Shown here in pieces: positions 10,486 to 19,554 of a stretch of 64,000 bases of DNA (position 1 is its first letter; every line of letters starts with the position of its first letter). The notes below the pieces were generated by a model. The model was not told the DNA's origin and did no database searches. It saw only the letters and a list, made by a program, of their open reading frames with translations. Made by a program: the position numbers and the translations under genes. Source of the stretch: DATAGF01 sp963835685. Lineage in GTDB: Bacteria; Actinomycetota; Thermoleophilia; Miltoncostaeales; Miltoncostaeaceae. The stretch covers positions 1-64,000 of the forward strand of contig CAWIGI010000018.1 of NCBI GenBank assembly GCA_963835685.1. Reading direction: 5' to 3'.

Positions 10486-11710
10486 GGTGCTCCTGGGGGT
10501 CTCCGGAGGGATCGCGGCCTACAAGGCCATCGACGTGATGCGCATCCTGCAGCGCGGCGGGCACGGGGTCACCGTCGTCATGACCCGGGCGGCGCGCCGC
10601 TTCGTCGGCCCGGCGACCTTCGCGGCCCTCTCGGGGCGGCCCGTGGGCCTCGACCTGTTCGGCGCCGAGGATCGCCCGGGCTACGGCCACCTCGACCTGG
10701 CGCGCCGGGCCGACCTGATGCTCGTCGCTCCCGCCTCCGCGAACACGATCGCGAGGATGGCGGCCGGCCTCGGCGACGGCCTCCTCGGCGCGGCCTACCT
10801 GGCCTTCGATGGCCCGGTGGTGATCGCCCCCTCGATGAACACCCGCATGTGGACCCATCCCGCCACGGCCGACAACCTCGCCCGGCTCGTCGGGCGCGGC
10901 GTCGAGGTGATCGCGCCGGCCACCGGGCTCCTCGCCGACGGTGAGGTCGGCGCCGGGCGGCTCGCCGATCCGTCCGAGATCGCGGCCGCGGTCGAGGCCC
11001 GCCTCGCGGGCGCGCGCACGCTCGCGGGTCGCCGCGTCCTGGTCAGCGCCGGCGGCACGCGCGAGCCGATCGACCCGGTCCGCTACGTCGGCAACCGCTC
11101 GAGCGGGCGGATGGGGTGGGCGGTCGCCGAGGCCGCCCGGCGCCGCGGGGCCGACGTCACCGTCCTCGCGGCCAACGTCGACCTGCCGCGTCACCCGGAC
11201 ATCCGCTACGTCGAGGCGGCCACGGCGGCTGACCTCCGGCGTGCGGCCCTTGACGCCTTCGGCTCGTGCGACGTCCTGGTCATGGCCGCCGCCGTCGCCG
11301 ATTTCGCCCCGCCCGCGGTGCGCGAGGGCAAGATCGACAAGGGCGCCGAAGGACGCCTCGCCCTGGAGCTCGAGCCGACCGCGGACATCCTCAGCGAGCT
11401 CGCCGGGCGCCGCGACGGCCAGGTGGTCGTGGGCTTCGCGGCCGAGCACGGGGCCGACGGCCTCGCGCGCGCCCGGGCCAAGCGCGAGCGCAAGCGCCTC
11501 GACCTGATCGTGCACAACGACGTCTCGGCCGAGGGCCTCGGCTTCGGCAGCCCCGACAACGAGATCACGATCATCGGGCCCGAGGGGGAGGAGCGGCTCC
11601 CGCGCATGAGCAAGGAGGCCTGCGCCGAGCGCATCCTCGACGCGGTCCTGCGTCTCATACGCCCTCTCCCGGCTCCGCCTGACGGCGGGGCGCGCCGTCC
11701 GAGGGGCTAG
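10478..11710 (+). CDS. coaBC: Phosphopantothenoylcysteine decarboxylase/synthase
   Basis: A 410-residue bifunctional coenzyme A enzyme. The N-terminal flavin-dependent CoaC domain carries SGGIAAYK, the catalytic His in GHLDLA and the PSMNTRMW motif. The CoaB ligase domain carries AGGTREPIDPVR, NRSSGRMGWA and the AAAVADFAP motif. Asp replaces the flap cysteine of E. coli CoaC (LADGEVGAGRL), as in mycobacterial CoaBC as I recall it. The gene overlaps gmk by 8 nt. No rpoZ lies between them. It converges on the stress-protein gene with a 4-bp CTAG overlap. Confidence 0.95.
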   Translation: MAEVLLGVSGGIAAYKAIDVMRILQRGGHGVTVVMTRAARRFVGPATFAALSGRPVGLDLFGAEDRPGYGHLDLARRADLMLVAPASANTIARMAAGLGDGLLGAAYLAFDGPVVIAPSMNTRMWTHPATADNLARLVGRGVEVIAPATGLLADGEVGAGRLADPSEIAAAVEARLAGARTLAGRRVLVSAGGTREPIDPVRYVGNRSSGRMGWAVAEAARRRGADVTVLAANVDLPRHPDIRYVEAATAADLRRAALDAFGSCDVLVMAAAVADFAPPAVREGKIDKGAEGRLALELEPTADILSELAGRRDGQVVVGFAAEHGADGLARARAKRERKRLDLIVHNDVSAEGLGFGSPDNEITIIGPEGEERLPRMSKEACAERILDAVLRLIRPLPAPPDGGARRPRG

Positions 11711-12108
11711 GGGCGGGTCAGAAGCACTGAGCAGGGAGCGTGGCGGGCGAGGTGGCCCGCGAAGCTCCCCAGCAGGATGCGCTCGCGCACGCCGCGGTGC
11801 GCGCTCGCCACGATCAGGTCCACGCGCGCGTCGGCGGCCCACTCGCAGATCGCCGAGGCCGCGAGCCCGAGGTTGACGAGCAGCACCGGGTGGCCGCCGG
11901 CCTCGGCCGCGGCGCCCGCGAGCCAGGCAGGCGGCGCGGGCGCCGCGTCGTGCGGCGGGCCGACGGCGACGTGGACGACGCTGAGTCGCGCACCGGCGCG
12001 GGCCATGAGGCGGGCAGCCTCCCGCAGGGCCCCGGCCGAGGCATCCGACTCATCGACGCAGCACGCGATGTGCCGCCACAGGGGAGGCTGCTCGGGGGTC
12101 GCCGGCAT
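11707..12108 (-). CDS. Universal stress protein, UspA family
   Basis: A 133-residue UspA-fold protein with N-terminal IACCVDESDASAGAL, a middle DLIVASAHRG and C-terminal APCSVLLTRP. The usual ATP-binding G-x2-G-x9-G-S/T is only approximate (HRGVRERILLGSFAGHLA), so nucleotide binding is uncertain. It sits alone between coaBC (convergent) and the MoxR operon (divergent). The start is supported by a -10 element 7 nt upstream. Confidence 0.85.
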   Translation of the reverse strand: MPATPEQPPLWRHIACCVDESDASAGALREAARLMARAGARLSVVHVAVGPPHDAAPAPPAWLAGAAAEAGGHPVLLVNLGLAASAICEWAADARVDLIVASAHRGVRERILLGSFAGHLARHAPCSVLLTRP

Positions 12109-12115
12109 GCGCGCG

Positions 12116-12121
12116 AGCCTA
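12116..12121 (-). promoter_or_regulatory. -10 element TAGGCT for the UspA gene (leaderless)
   Basis: On the reverse strand TAGGCT is followed by 7 nt and then the ATG at 12108; no SD is present. Confidence 0.55.
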
Positions 12122-12156
12122 GACAACCGGCGACGCGGCTTCGTCCAGGGCCTTTG

Positions 12157-12162
12157 TATTAC
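12157..12162 (+). promoter_or_regulatory. -10 element TATTAC for the moxR operon
   Basis: TATTAC lies 6 nt before the ACG proposed as the moxR start and no SD is visible. The spacing equals that of other leaderless genes in this window. Confidence 0.45.
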
Positions 12163-12168
12163 GCTCGG

Positions 12169-13152
12169 ACGATCGCGACCTCGCCCCTCGCCTCCCCGCC
12201 GCTCCGGGACGACGAGCTGGCACAGGCCTCCGCCCTGGCCGGTGCGCTCGTGGACGCCTGCGCGCGCGCCGTCCGCGCGCCCCGCTCGAGCCTGCAGGCG
12301 TGCGTGATCGCGCTGCTCTCCGGCGGCCACGTGATGATCGAGGACGTCCCGGGGGTCGGGAAGACGGTGCTCGCCAAGAGCCTGGCGCGCGCCGCCGGTT
12401 GCGACTACTCGCGGGTGCAGTGCACGGCGGACCTCCTGCCCGCCGACGTCACCGGGGTGACCGTCTGGGACCAGAACGCGGGCGTGTTCGTCTTCCGGGC
12501 CGGGCCGGTCTTCGCGAACCTCGTCCTGGTCGACGAGATCAACCGCGCCTCGCCCAAGACCCAGTCCGCGCTCCTCGAGTGCATGGAGGAGGGCCAGGTC
12601 ACGGTGGACGGGGCGACGCGCGCCCTTCCGCGGCCGTTCATGATCATCGCGACCCAGAACCCGGTCGAGTACGAGGGCACCTTCCCGCTGCCGGAGGCGC
12701 AGCTCGACCGCTTCGCCGTGCGGGTGCGGATCGGCTACCCGCCGCCGCGCGAGGAGGCGTCGATGATCCTCGACCTGGCGGCCCGGGACCCGGTGGAGCT
12801 GGTGACGCAGGTCGCCGGCGATCGCGAGATCCTCGCGGCGCGCTCGGCGGCCGAGCGCGTGCACTCCGACCCGGCCCTCGCCGATTACGTGGTCGCGCTG
12901 TCGGCGGCGACCCGCCGCGATCCGCGCGCGCAGCTCGGGGCGAGCCCGCGCGCCGGGCTCTGGCTGCTGCGCGCCGCGAAGGCGCTCGCGCTCCTCGAGG
13001 GGCGCGGCTTCGTGCTGCCGGAGGACGTCAAGTCGCTCGCGGCTCCGGTGCTGAGCCACCGCCTGATCCTCACCCCCGACGCCCGGGCCCGCGGCTCGCG
13101 CGCGGAGGAGCTCGTCACCTCCGCCCTCGACGCGGTCCCCGTCCCGCTGTGA
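12169..13152 (+). CDS. MoxR-family AAA+ ATPase (start codon apparently ACG)
   Basis: AAA+ chaperone-like ATPase. Walker A is in EDVPGVGKTVLAKS, Walker B in LVLVDEINRASPKTQ, sensor 1 in MIIATQNPVEYEGTFPLPEAQLDRF. MoxR proteins commonly act with DUF58 and transglutaminase partners encoded next door. No ATG or GTG exists before GTG 12250, which would leave an unusually short N-terminus. ACG at 12169, 6 nt after a -10, gives 327 residues, typical for MoxR. A TTG at 12154 is also in frame but overlaps the -10. Confidence 0.85.
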   Translation, partial: TIATSPLASPPLRDDELAQASALAGALVDACARAVRAPRSSLQACVIALLSGGHVMIEDVPGVGKTVLAKSLARAAGCDYSRVQCTADLLPADVTGVTVWDQNAGVFVFRAGPVFANLVLVDEINRASPKTQSALLECMEEGQVTVDGATRALPRPFMIIATQNPVEYEGTFPLPEAQLDRFAVRVRIGYPPPREEASMILDLAARDPVELVTQVAGDREILAARSAAERVHSDPALADYVVALSAATRRDPRAQLGASPRAGLWLLRAAKALALLEGRGFVLPEDVKSLAAPVLSHRLILTPDARARGSRAEELVTSALDAVPVPL

Positions 13153-14352
13153 CCGCCTGGAGGCCGCCGCCGTCAGGCGGAGCGGGAGAGGGCGATCGGC
13201 GCTCGCGCGGCTGGCTCGCCGGCGGGGGTGGCGGCGCTGGTCGCGAGCCAGGGCTTCGGGACCGCGGCCTTGGCGACGCTCGGCGCGGGCCTGATCGCCC
13301 TGCCGGTCCTCGTGACCGCGCTCGTCTGGGCGGTGTCGTCGGGGCTCGAGGTGCGCCGCCGCATCGAGCCGGCGCGGCTGCGTGCGGGCGAGGAGCTCAC
13401 GGTCGGCCTCGAGGTGACCGGCTGGCCGGCGCGGGCCGGGCTCGACCGCCTGCTGGATCTCGCGCTCGACCCCGGTCTCGGCAGCGTGCGCGGCCCGGCG
13501 CGGCCGGCGCGCCGGGGCTCGCGGCTCTGGCTCGTCCGGTCGGCGCCGCGCGGCGACCACCGCCTGCCGCCGCCCAGGGTGCGGGTGGCCGACCCGTTCG
13601 GCCTCGCCCGGCGCACCCGCGTGGGGGGCGGGGACGACTCCGTCGTGGTGACGCCCCAGGCCCCGGCGATCGACCGACTCGTCCTGGGCACCCGTCGCGA
13701 CGGGCGCGGCCCGCGCCGCCGGCTGCCCCTGGCCGGCTTCGGGGAGCTCGACAGGGTCCGCGACTACCAGCCCGGGGACCCGCTGTCGCGGGTGCACTGG
13801 GCCCAGACCGCCAAGCGCGGCCGCCTGCAGACCAAGGTGCTGAGGGCGGCCGAGGGCACCGGCAGGACGTTGATGGTGCTGGTCGACGGCGCGGCGCCGG
13901 ACGGGGACGCCCTCGAGCTCGCCGTGAGCGCCGGCGCGGCTGCCGCCCGGCACGCGGGGGCACGCGCCGAGCCGTTCGGCCTCGTCCACACCGGACGCCG
14001 GCCGGCCCGGATCCCCGTGGGCCGGGCCACCTGGCCGGCCGCCGAGCAGGCCCTGACCCGCCTCGTCGGCGGCGGCGAGCGCTCGCTCGCGCTGGCCCTG
14101 CGCGCCGAGGCCACCGCGGCCGACCCGCCGGAGCTCGTCCTGGTGGCCACCTCCGCCGGCGAGCCCGCGCTCCCGGCGGCCGTCTCCCAGGCCCGCGGCC
14201 TGGGGGTCCAGGTGGCGGTCGTGCTCACCGGCCCGGCCGGCGCGGCGGCGGGCGAGCTCGCCGTCGCCGGAGCCGACGTGGCGATCGTCACCGGCCCCGA
14301 CGACCTCGTCGGCGCCCTCAGCGCGAACGGTGCCCGGGCCCGTGTCTCCTAG
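13149..14352 (+). CDS. DUF58 protein, frame break near 13225
   Basis: Partner of MoxR. The GTG overlaps the moxR stop (GTGA). About 25 codons later a G5 run (13224-13228) carries one extra base. Joining the frames gives GWLAGG-VAALVASQ followed by two hydrophobic membrane stretches. The DUF58 signature R-D-Y-Q-P-G-D-P-L-S-R-V-H-W lies around residue 205. A von Willebrand-like metal site is not obvious. Read from GTG 13228 alone the protein would lose its N-terminus, so an indel is the simpler explanation. tgpA starts inside its 3' end. Confidence 0.85.
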
Positions 14353-16642
14353 GGAGGGCCCGGCGGCCGCCACGGCGCTGGCGCTCGCCGTGCTGGCCTT
14401 CGCGTGGTCGGGGCTCTACGAGGGCATCCGCTGGCCCCACGTCGCGGGGCTGTGCGCGGTGGCCGCGCTGCCCGCGATCGCGGCGTCGTTCTCCCGGGCG
14501 CGCGCCGCGCTCGTGACCGCCTCCGTCATCGTCGCGGTGCCGCTGGTCCTGGCGATGTCGCTGCGGCACTCGTTCTGGGACTACCTGACGTTCGACGGCG
14601 GGGCGTGGCACGACGCCCGCGCCGTGCTTCCCGACGGCCTGCGGACGGCCTCGAGCACGGGCCTGCCGGTCTCGTTCGAGGAGCACCCGGAGCTCGCCGC
14701 CCTCCTCGACCTGGCGCTCGCCGCCCTCGCCGCCACCATCGCCTGGCAGATCCTGGCGCGCCGGCGGCCCGTCGCCGGCCTGGTAGCGCTCGGGGTCGGC
14801 CTCGCCTACCGCTGGACCGTCGAGCCGCCCGAGTCCGGGGTGCTCGCGGGAGCGCTCGCCCTCGGGGCGGTCGCAGCGATCCTCGCGCTCGCCTCCTGGG
14901 ACGGCGGCAACGGGGAGCGGGCCGCGCGGCGGGCGGTCGGCGCCCTCGCCCTGGGCGGGGTGGCGGTGGTTGCCGGCGCCGGCCTGGGTGCCGGGCCGGT
15001 GCAGGCCGGCGACGCCTGGTGGGAGTGGAAGGACTGGGAGGTCGGCGGCGACGATCCGGCCGCGGCATCGGCGCTCGACCTCCGCCAGCGCTACGGGGCC
15101 CTCGACTGGCCGGCCGAGCCGCGCGTGGCGCTGACCGTCGCGTCCGAGAGCAACCTGCCGCTGCGCGCCGTGGTGCTCGAGGACTTCGACGGCGTGGCCT
15201 TCCAGCTCGCCGACCGGGCGACGGGGTTGACGGGCGAGCAGCTCGTGCCGGTGGCGGACAGGGCGATCGCGCTCGACCCCGGGGAGGGGTCGAGCGGGGC
15301 GCAGGTCGTGCAGCGGATCAGGCTCGTCGGCGCCAGCACCCAGGTGCTGCTCCTGTCGGGGCGGCCGCGCCGCGTCGAGGGCCCCTTCGCGGGGACCGCC
15401 CGGGTCGCCGCCGGCGCGGTCCAGCTGGAGGAGCCGCTCGAGCCCGGCGACGCATACACCGCGCGCGCCGTGCTGCCCCGGCCGCGCCCCGCCGCCCTCG
15501 TGGAAGCCGAGCCGTACGACCCGGCCGCCATCCCGGCGGCCTCGACCCGCCTGCGGGGCGGCTTCGGGGCCGACCCGGTTGACGTGCCCGCGTGGGGCAG
15601 CGGCGAGCCCGCGCCGGCGGACGACGCGCTCGGGCCCTACGCGGGCGTCCGCGACGAGGCCCGGCGCGTGATCGGGGACGCTGCGAGCCCCTACGCCGCG
15701 GTCAACCGGATCGAGTCCCACCTGCGCAGCCGCTACATCTACAACGAGACGCCGCCGTACCCCACCAGCCTGCCCGCCGGCGCCGGCAGCCCGCCCGGCC
15801 GGCCGCCGCTGGTTGACTTCCTGCTCACCAGCCGCGAGGGCTTCTGCCAGCACTTCGCCGGCGCGATGGCGGTCATGCTGCGCTCGGTCGGGATCCCCTC
15901 CCGCGTCGCCGTGGGCTACGGAACGGGCCGCTACGACACGGACCGGGACGCCTGGGTCGTGCTCGACCGCGACGCCCATTCCTGGGTGGAGGTCTGGTTC
16001 CCGGGCCGCGGGTGGCTGCCGTTCGATCCGACCCCGGGGCGCTCGGCGCCGAACCCGGCCTCGGTGTCCTCCCCCGAGTACGCGCCCACCCGCTTCGAGA
16101 TCGACCTCGGCGGCCTCGCGGACGCCGCCGTCGCGCCGCCCGAGCCCGAGCCGGGCCCGGCCGAGGAGCCGGCCGAGGAGGAGGAGGCCCCGGCGCCGGC
16201 GGCTTCGTCCGGCGACGGGGACGGACCGCCGTGGCAGTGGGCCCTCCTCACGCTGGCCGTGCCGCTCGCCGCGATCCCGGCCGCGCGGACGGCCCTGCGC
16301 GCGCGGGCACGGCGCCGCGGCGACGAGCGCGACCGCGTGATCTCCGCCGCCCGCGACCTCGAGACCTCGCTGCGGGCGCTGGGGTGGGCGCCCCGGCCGG
16401 CGGGCGCACCGAGCGAGCGGGCGGCGGACGTGCGCGAGCGCACAGGCGTCGATCCGTCCGCGCTCTACCGCCGCGCCGCCCAGGCCCGCTACGCGCCCGA
16501 GCCGCTGCCGGCCGGCGCGGGGGCGGCCGCGTGGCGCGAGTCGGGCCGTCTCAGGCGGGCGATCCGGCGGCGCGCCTCGCTCGGGCGGCGGCTGCGCGCC
16601 GCGTTCGCGATCCGCACGAGGCGCGGTACCGTTGCCACGTGA
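14330..16642 (+). CDS. Membrane transglutaminase-like protein (TgpA type)
   Basis: 770 residues: several N-terminal membrane helices (to about residue 225), an extracellular segment, a transglutaminase-like core with the triad Cys in GFCQHFA, His in DAHSWVEVW and Asp in PFDPTPG, then an acidic Pro/Glu linker, one more membrane helix and a cytoplasmic basic tail (DUF4129-like position). This is the third member of the MoxR-DUF58-TgpA operon found across Actinobacteria; the biological substrate is unknown. Start is GTG 14330 or GTG 14342. Confidence 0.9.
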   Translation: MPGPVSPREGPAAATALALAVLAFAWSGLYEGIRWPHVAGLCAVAALPAIAASFSRARAALVTASVIVAVPLVLAMSLRHSFWDYLTFDGGAWHDARAVLPDGLRTASSTGLPVSFEEHPELAALLDLALAALAATIAWQILARRRPVAGLVALGVGLAYRWTVEPPESGVLAGALALGAVAAILALASWDGGNGERAARRAVGALALGGVAVVAGAGLGAGPVQAGDAWWEWKDWEVGGDDPAAASALDLRQRYGALDWPAEPRVALTVASESNLPLRAVVLEDFDGVAFQLADRATGLTGEQLVPVADRAIALDPGEGSSGAQVVQRIRLVGASTQVLLLSGRPRRVEGPFAGTARVAAGAVQLEEPLEPGDAYTARAVLPRPRPAALVEAEPYDPAAIPAASTRLRGGFGADPVDVPAWGSGEPAPADDALGPYAGVRDEARRVIGDAASPYAAVNRIESHLRSRYIYNETPPYPTSLPAGAGSPPGRPPLVDFLLTSREGFCQHFAGAMAVMLRSVGIPSRVAVGYGTGRYDTDRDAWVVLDRDAHSWVEVWFPGRGWLPFDPTPGRSAPNPASVSSPEYAPTRFEIDLGGLADAAVAPPEPEPGPAEEPAEEEEAPAPAASSGDGDGPPWQWALLTLAVPLAAIPAARTALRARARRRGDERDRVISAARDLETSLRALGWAPRPAGAPSERAADVRERTGVDPSALYRRAAQARYAPEPLPAGAGAAAWRESGRLRRAIRRRASLGRRLRAAFAIRTRRGTVAT
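16627..16632 (+). promoter_or_regulatory. -10 element TACCGT before the TPR gene
   Basis: TACCGT inside the 3' end of the transglutaminase gene ends 6 nt before the GTG of the TPR gene. This could give that gene its own leaderless transcript besides operon read-through. Confidence 0.4.
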
Positions 16643-16962
16643 GCCCCGACGCCGCCTACGACGCGTTCTGCCACGGGACCTGGCTGCTGGAGGCCCGCGA
16701 GTACCGGCAGGCGGCCGTCGCCCTCGAGCGCGCCAAGGCGCTGGAGCCCGACAAGGGCTCCATCCGCGAGGCCCTCGGCCGCGCCTATCTGTCGTCGCGC
16801 TCCTACCGGCGCGCGGCGGAGGAGTTCGCCGCGGCCGTCGAGCTCTCGCCCACCGACGGCTATGCCCACTACGGGCTCGCCCGCTCGCTCGACCGGCTCG
16901 GCGACCCGCTGGCGGCCCGCCACTACCGCCTCGCCGAGTGCTTCGGCACGGGGTTCGAATAG
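16639..16962 (+). CDS. Small tetratricopeptide-repeat protein
   Basis: A 107-residue soluble helical protein with about two and a half TPR units: hallmark A/Y/G positions recur in TWLLEAREYRQAAVALERAKALEP, LGRAYLSSRSYRRAAEEFAAAVELSP and YGLARSLDRLGDPLAARHY. TPRs mediate protein contacts. The GTG overlaps the stop of the transglutaminase gene (GTGA), which ties it to the MoxR operon. Confidence 0.8.
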   Translation: MSPDAAYDAFCHGTWLLEAREYRQAAVALERAKALEPDKGSIREALGRAYLSSRSYRRAAEEFAAAVELSPTDGYAHYGLARSLDRLGDPLAARHYRLAECFGTGFE

Positions 16963-17010
16963 GCGACCACGCGCGCACCGGGAGTCCTCGACGCCGCCGG
17001 TGTCACCAGT

Positions 17011-17475
17011 TCAGCCGGATCGGGGAATCAGGCGGATGATCGGAAGCTCGCGGTCGGTCTTCTTCTGATATTTCGCAAAGCGAGGTTCGGCCGCGGTGAT
17101 CTGCCGCCATGCCTCTTCGCGCTCGGTCCCATGGAGCTGCTCGGGGATCACGGCGACCTTGCGGTCGGCCGTCTCGATCTGGACGTTGTCGGGGTGCGCG
17201 GCGATGTTGTAGTACCAGGCCGGGTTCCTCGCCCCTCCGTTCGCCGCGGCCACGATCAGCCAACTGCCGTCGTTGCCGGGGAACCGGCCGACCGGTGCCG
17301 TGCGCTCGGCTCCGCTCTTGCGGCCGATGGTCGTCAGAACGAGGCCGTCAAGGCCCATGATCTTGCCCCTGCGGCGGATCAGGTTCGTGGCCCGTTTCGT
17401 CCACCACCGGCCGATCGGGCCGCCTGTGCCGGGCTGCCATCCGCCACGGGTTCCAGCGGGTGTATCGAAGCTCAT
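17011..17475 (-). CDS. Deazaflavin-dependent oxidoreductase family (DUF385/Ddn-like)
   Basis: A 154-residue split-barrel protein resembling mycobacterial Ddn-type F420H2-dependent reductases: LTTIGRKSGAERTAPVGRF, WLIVAAANGGARNPAWYYNI and a C-terminal ITAAEPRFAKYQKKTDRELP segment are family features. Such enzymes reduce quinones or nitro compounds with F420H2 at the membrane. It lies 30 nt after the SDR gene on the same strand with an AGGAGG SD, so the two are probably co-transcribed. Confidence 0.88.
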   Translation of the reverse strand: MSFDTPAGTRGGWQPGTGGPIGRWWTKRATNLIRRRGKIMGLDGLVLTTIGRKSGAERTAPVGRFPGNDGSWLIVAAANGGARNPAWYYNIAAHPDNVQIETADRKVAVIPEQLHGTEREEAWRQITAAEPRFAKYQKKTDRELPIIRLIPRSG

Positions 17476-17505
17476 GTGACCTCCTGAGTGTTCGCCGCGA
17501 GGCGC

Positions 17506-18486
17506 TCAGGTCTGTGAGTGCCTCGCTCTGGCCGCGCGATGCGGTTGGCCCGCATCCGACGGCGCGGTCGCCGCGTAGGCGGCCACGAAGCCCTGGCGCC
17601 AGCTCGGGTAGCGCAGCTCCCAGCCAAGCTCGCGCTTGGCCTTCGCGTTCGAGGCGCCGCGGGACTCGGTTCCCATCATGACGACGGCTTCCCCCGCGAG
17701 CAGCCGCGCCAGCCAGCGGGGAACGTGGCGGGGCGGCTTGGCGCCGAGCACGTCCGCGAGCACCGGCAGCCACTCGCGCACCGGGGCGGGCTCGTCGTCG
17801 ACGATGTTGTAGATGCCGGCTCCCTCGTGCTCGAGCGCGAGGGCGGTCGCCGCGGCGGCGTCGTCGAGATGGATGAACGAGGACACGCCGCCCCCGTCGC
17901 CGACGATCGGGAACTGCCGCTTGCGGACGGGCTCGACGAGCCCGTCGTTTGAGGCGCCGTAGAAGACCCCGTAGCGAAGGGCGATCCCGCCGGCCTCCGT
18001 GACGACCTCGTCGAGATGGCGCAGTGCCGCGAACGTCTCGCGCATGGCCGGCACCGGCGTGGGGTCGAGCGGGTCGTCCTCGCTCTTGACCGGCCCGCCG
18101 TCGCGTGCGTGGCGGGCGCTGGCGTAGCTCTGGGCGACGAAGCGGCGCACGCCCGCCTCGCGCGCGGCGGCCAGCAGCGCGTCGGTGCCCTCCGTCCGAA
18201 GACGGTTGGTCTGCGCGAAGCTGCGGTCGAAATGCTTGAAGTCGCGCAGATTCGCCAGGGCGGTCGCCTGATGGACGATCGCCTCGGGCTCGGAAGCGAG
18301 GACGGCCTTGCGCACGGCGCGCGCGTCGAGCAGGTCGAGCGCGACCGGCTCCGCCCCGAGCGCTCGCATGCGCTCGGCGCTGCCGGGTGACCTGAACGTG
18401 CCGATCACCTCGTGCCCTGCGTCGATCAGCTGGGGGACGAGCCGGGTTCCGATCGCCCCGCCGGCTCCTGCGACGAAGACTCGCAT
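17506..18486 (-). CDS. NAD(P)-dependent epimerase / extended SDR
   Basis: A 326-residue Rossmann protein. The N-terminal glycine motif is GAGGAIGTRL (residues 7-16). The catalytic tyrosine is not in a clear YxxxK, because SQSYASARHA stands where SSxxVY is expected. It is therefore an atypical or non-catalytic extended SDR (NmrA/epimerase-like). The start has a good SD (AAAGGAG, 7-nt gap). It is divergent from the ECF sigma gene across a short region rich in inverted repeats. Confidence 0.82.
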   Translation of the reverse strand: MRVFVAGAGGAIGTRLVPQLIDAGHEVIGTFRSPGSAERMRALGAEPVALDLLDARAVRKAVLASEPEAIVHQATALANLRDFKHFDRSFAQTNRLRTEGTDALLAAAREAGVRRFVAQSYASARHARDGGPVKSEDDPLDPTPVPAMRETFAALRHLDEVVTEAGGIALRYGVFYGASNDGLVEPVRKRQFPIVGDGGGVSSFIHLDDAAAATALALEHEGAGIYNIVDDEPAPVREWLPVLADVLGAKPPRHVPRWLARLLAGEAVVMMGTESRGASNAKAKRELGWELRYPSWRQGFVAAYAATAPSDAGQPHRAARARHSQT

Positions 18487-18499
18487 GACGTCTCCTTTG

Positions 18500-18563
18500 G
18501 GTCACATCGACTCGAATTTCAGGGGTCTGGTGATATGACCCGACGCGACGGAGTGATGTGACC
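18500..18563. promoter_or_regulatory. Operator-like repeats between SDR and ECF sigma genes
   Basis: Two direct copies of TGATRTGACC (18531-18540 and 18554-18563) are exactly 23 bp apart, and an inverted copy GGTCACATC is at 18500-18508. The outer pair forms a perfect 9-bp inverted repeat spanning the whole divergent control region. This is the expected shape for a dimeric repressor or a sigma-autoregulation site controlling both genes. Confidence 0.5.
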
Positions 18564-18564
18564 G

Positions 18565-19440
18565 ATGGATGAGCGCGACTGGCTGGCGGAGCGCTTCGAG
18601 GAGCACCGGACCCGCCTGCGCGCGGTGGCCTACCGGATGCTCGGCTCGCTGAGCGAGGCCGACGACGCCGTCCAGGAGGCCTGGCTGCGGCTCACCCGCA
18701 GCGACGCGAGCGAGATCGAGAACCTCGGCGGCTGGCTGACGACGGTGGTCGGGCGCGTGTCGCTGAACATGCTGCGCTCACGCGACTCGCGACGCGAGCA
18801 GCCGCTCGGCCTGCACCTGCCCGAGCCGATCGTCGACCGCGCCGACGGGATCGACCCCGAGCACGAGGCGCTGCTGGCCGACTCGGTGGGCCTCGCCCTG
18901 CTCGTGGTGCTCGAGACGCTGAGCCCCGCCGAGCGGCTCGCGTTCGTGCTCCACGACATCTTCGCCGTGCCCTTCGACGAGATCGCGCCGATCGTCGACC
19001 GCTCCCCCGAGGCGGCCCGCCAGCTGGCGAGCCGCGCCCGCCGCCGCGTGCGGGCCGAGAAGACCGTCCCCGACGCCGACCTGGACGCTCAGCGAGAGGT
19101 CGTCGAGGCCTTCCTCGCGGCCGCGCGCGACGGGGACTTCGACCGACTGGTCGCACTTCTCGACCCCGATGTCGTCCTGAGAGCCGACCTTGGCGCGGCC
19201 GGATCGCGAGAAATCCGGGGGGCGGCCGCGGTCATCGGCCAGGCGATGTTCTTTGCGCAGCTCGGGCTCGTCATGAAGCCGGCGCTCATCAACGGCGCGG
19301 TGGGAGTGGTCACGACGCGGGACGGCCAGCCGTTCTCGGTCGGAGGGTTCACGGTACGACACGGAAGAATCGTCGAGATGGACTGGCTCGGCGACCCCGC
19401 GCGCCTGCGCGAGCTCGACCTGACGATCCTCGACGACTGA
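18565..19440 (+). CDS. ECF sigma factor with SnoaL-like C-terminal domain (SigJ group)
   Basis: 291 residues. Sigma region 2 is at about 8-75 (AYRMLGSLSEADDAVQEAWLRL), region 4 at about 110-165 (ETLSPAERLAFVLHDIFAVPFDEIA), and a C-terminal SnoaL-like fold from about 175 (VEAFLAAARDGDFDRLVALLDPDVVLRADL). SigJ-type factors lack an anti-sigma gene and are thought to be controlled by this domain. It is divergent from an SDR-DUF385 operon, which may be its regulon. Confidence 0.9.
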   Translation: MDERDWLAERFEEHRTRLRAVAYRMLGSLSEADDAVQEAWLRLTRSDASEIENLGGWLTTVVGRVSLNMLRSRDSRREQPLGLHLPEPIVDRADGIDPEHEALLADSVGLALLVVLETLSPAERLAFVLHDIFAVPFDEIAPIVDRSPEAARQLASRARRRVRAEKTVPDADLDAQREVVEAFLAAARDGDFDRLVALLDPDVVLRADLGAAGSREIRGAAAVIGQAMFFAQLGLVMKPALINGAVGVVTTRDGQPFSVGGFTVRHGRIVEMDWLGDPARLRELDLTILDD

Positions 19441-19449
19441 CCGCCGGGG

Positions 19450-19477
19450 CCGCGGTCACAAAAGGGTCAGACCGCGG
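19450..19477 (+). other. Stem-loop after the ECF sigma gene
   Basis: CCGCGGT and ACCGCGG form a 7-bp stem around a 14-nt loop, 10 nt after the sigma stop. There is no T-run, so a termination role is possible but unproven. Confidence 0.3.
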
Positions 19478-19554
19478 GTCTTCGGGGCAGATGCAATCCA
19501 TCCGCCCGCGCCCGGGCCTGGCCTTCGGCCGAGCGGGGGAAAGGAGCCAGAGCC

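Noticed and set aside
10919..10960. Loss of the CoaC active-site cysteine as a defect
   Set aside because: Mycobacterial CoaBC, as I recall it, also lacks this cysteine, so it is the lineage norm rather than damage.
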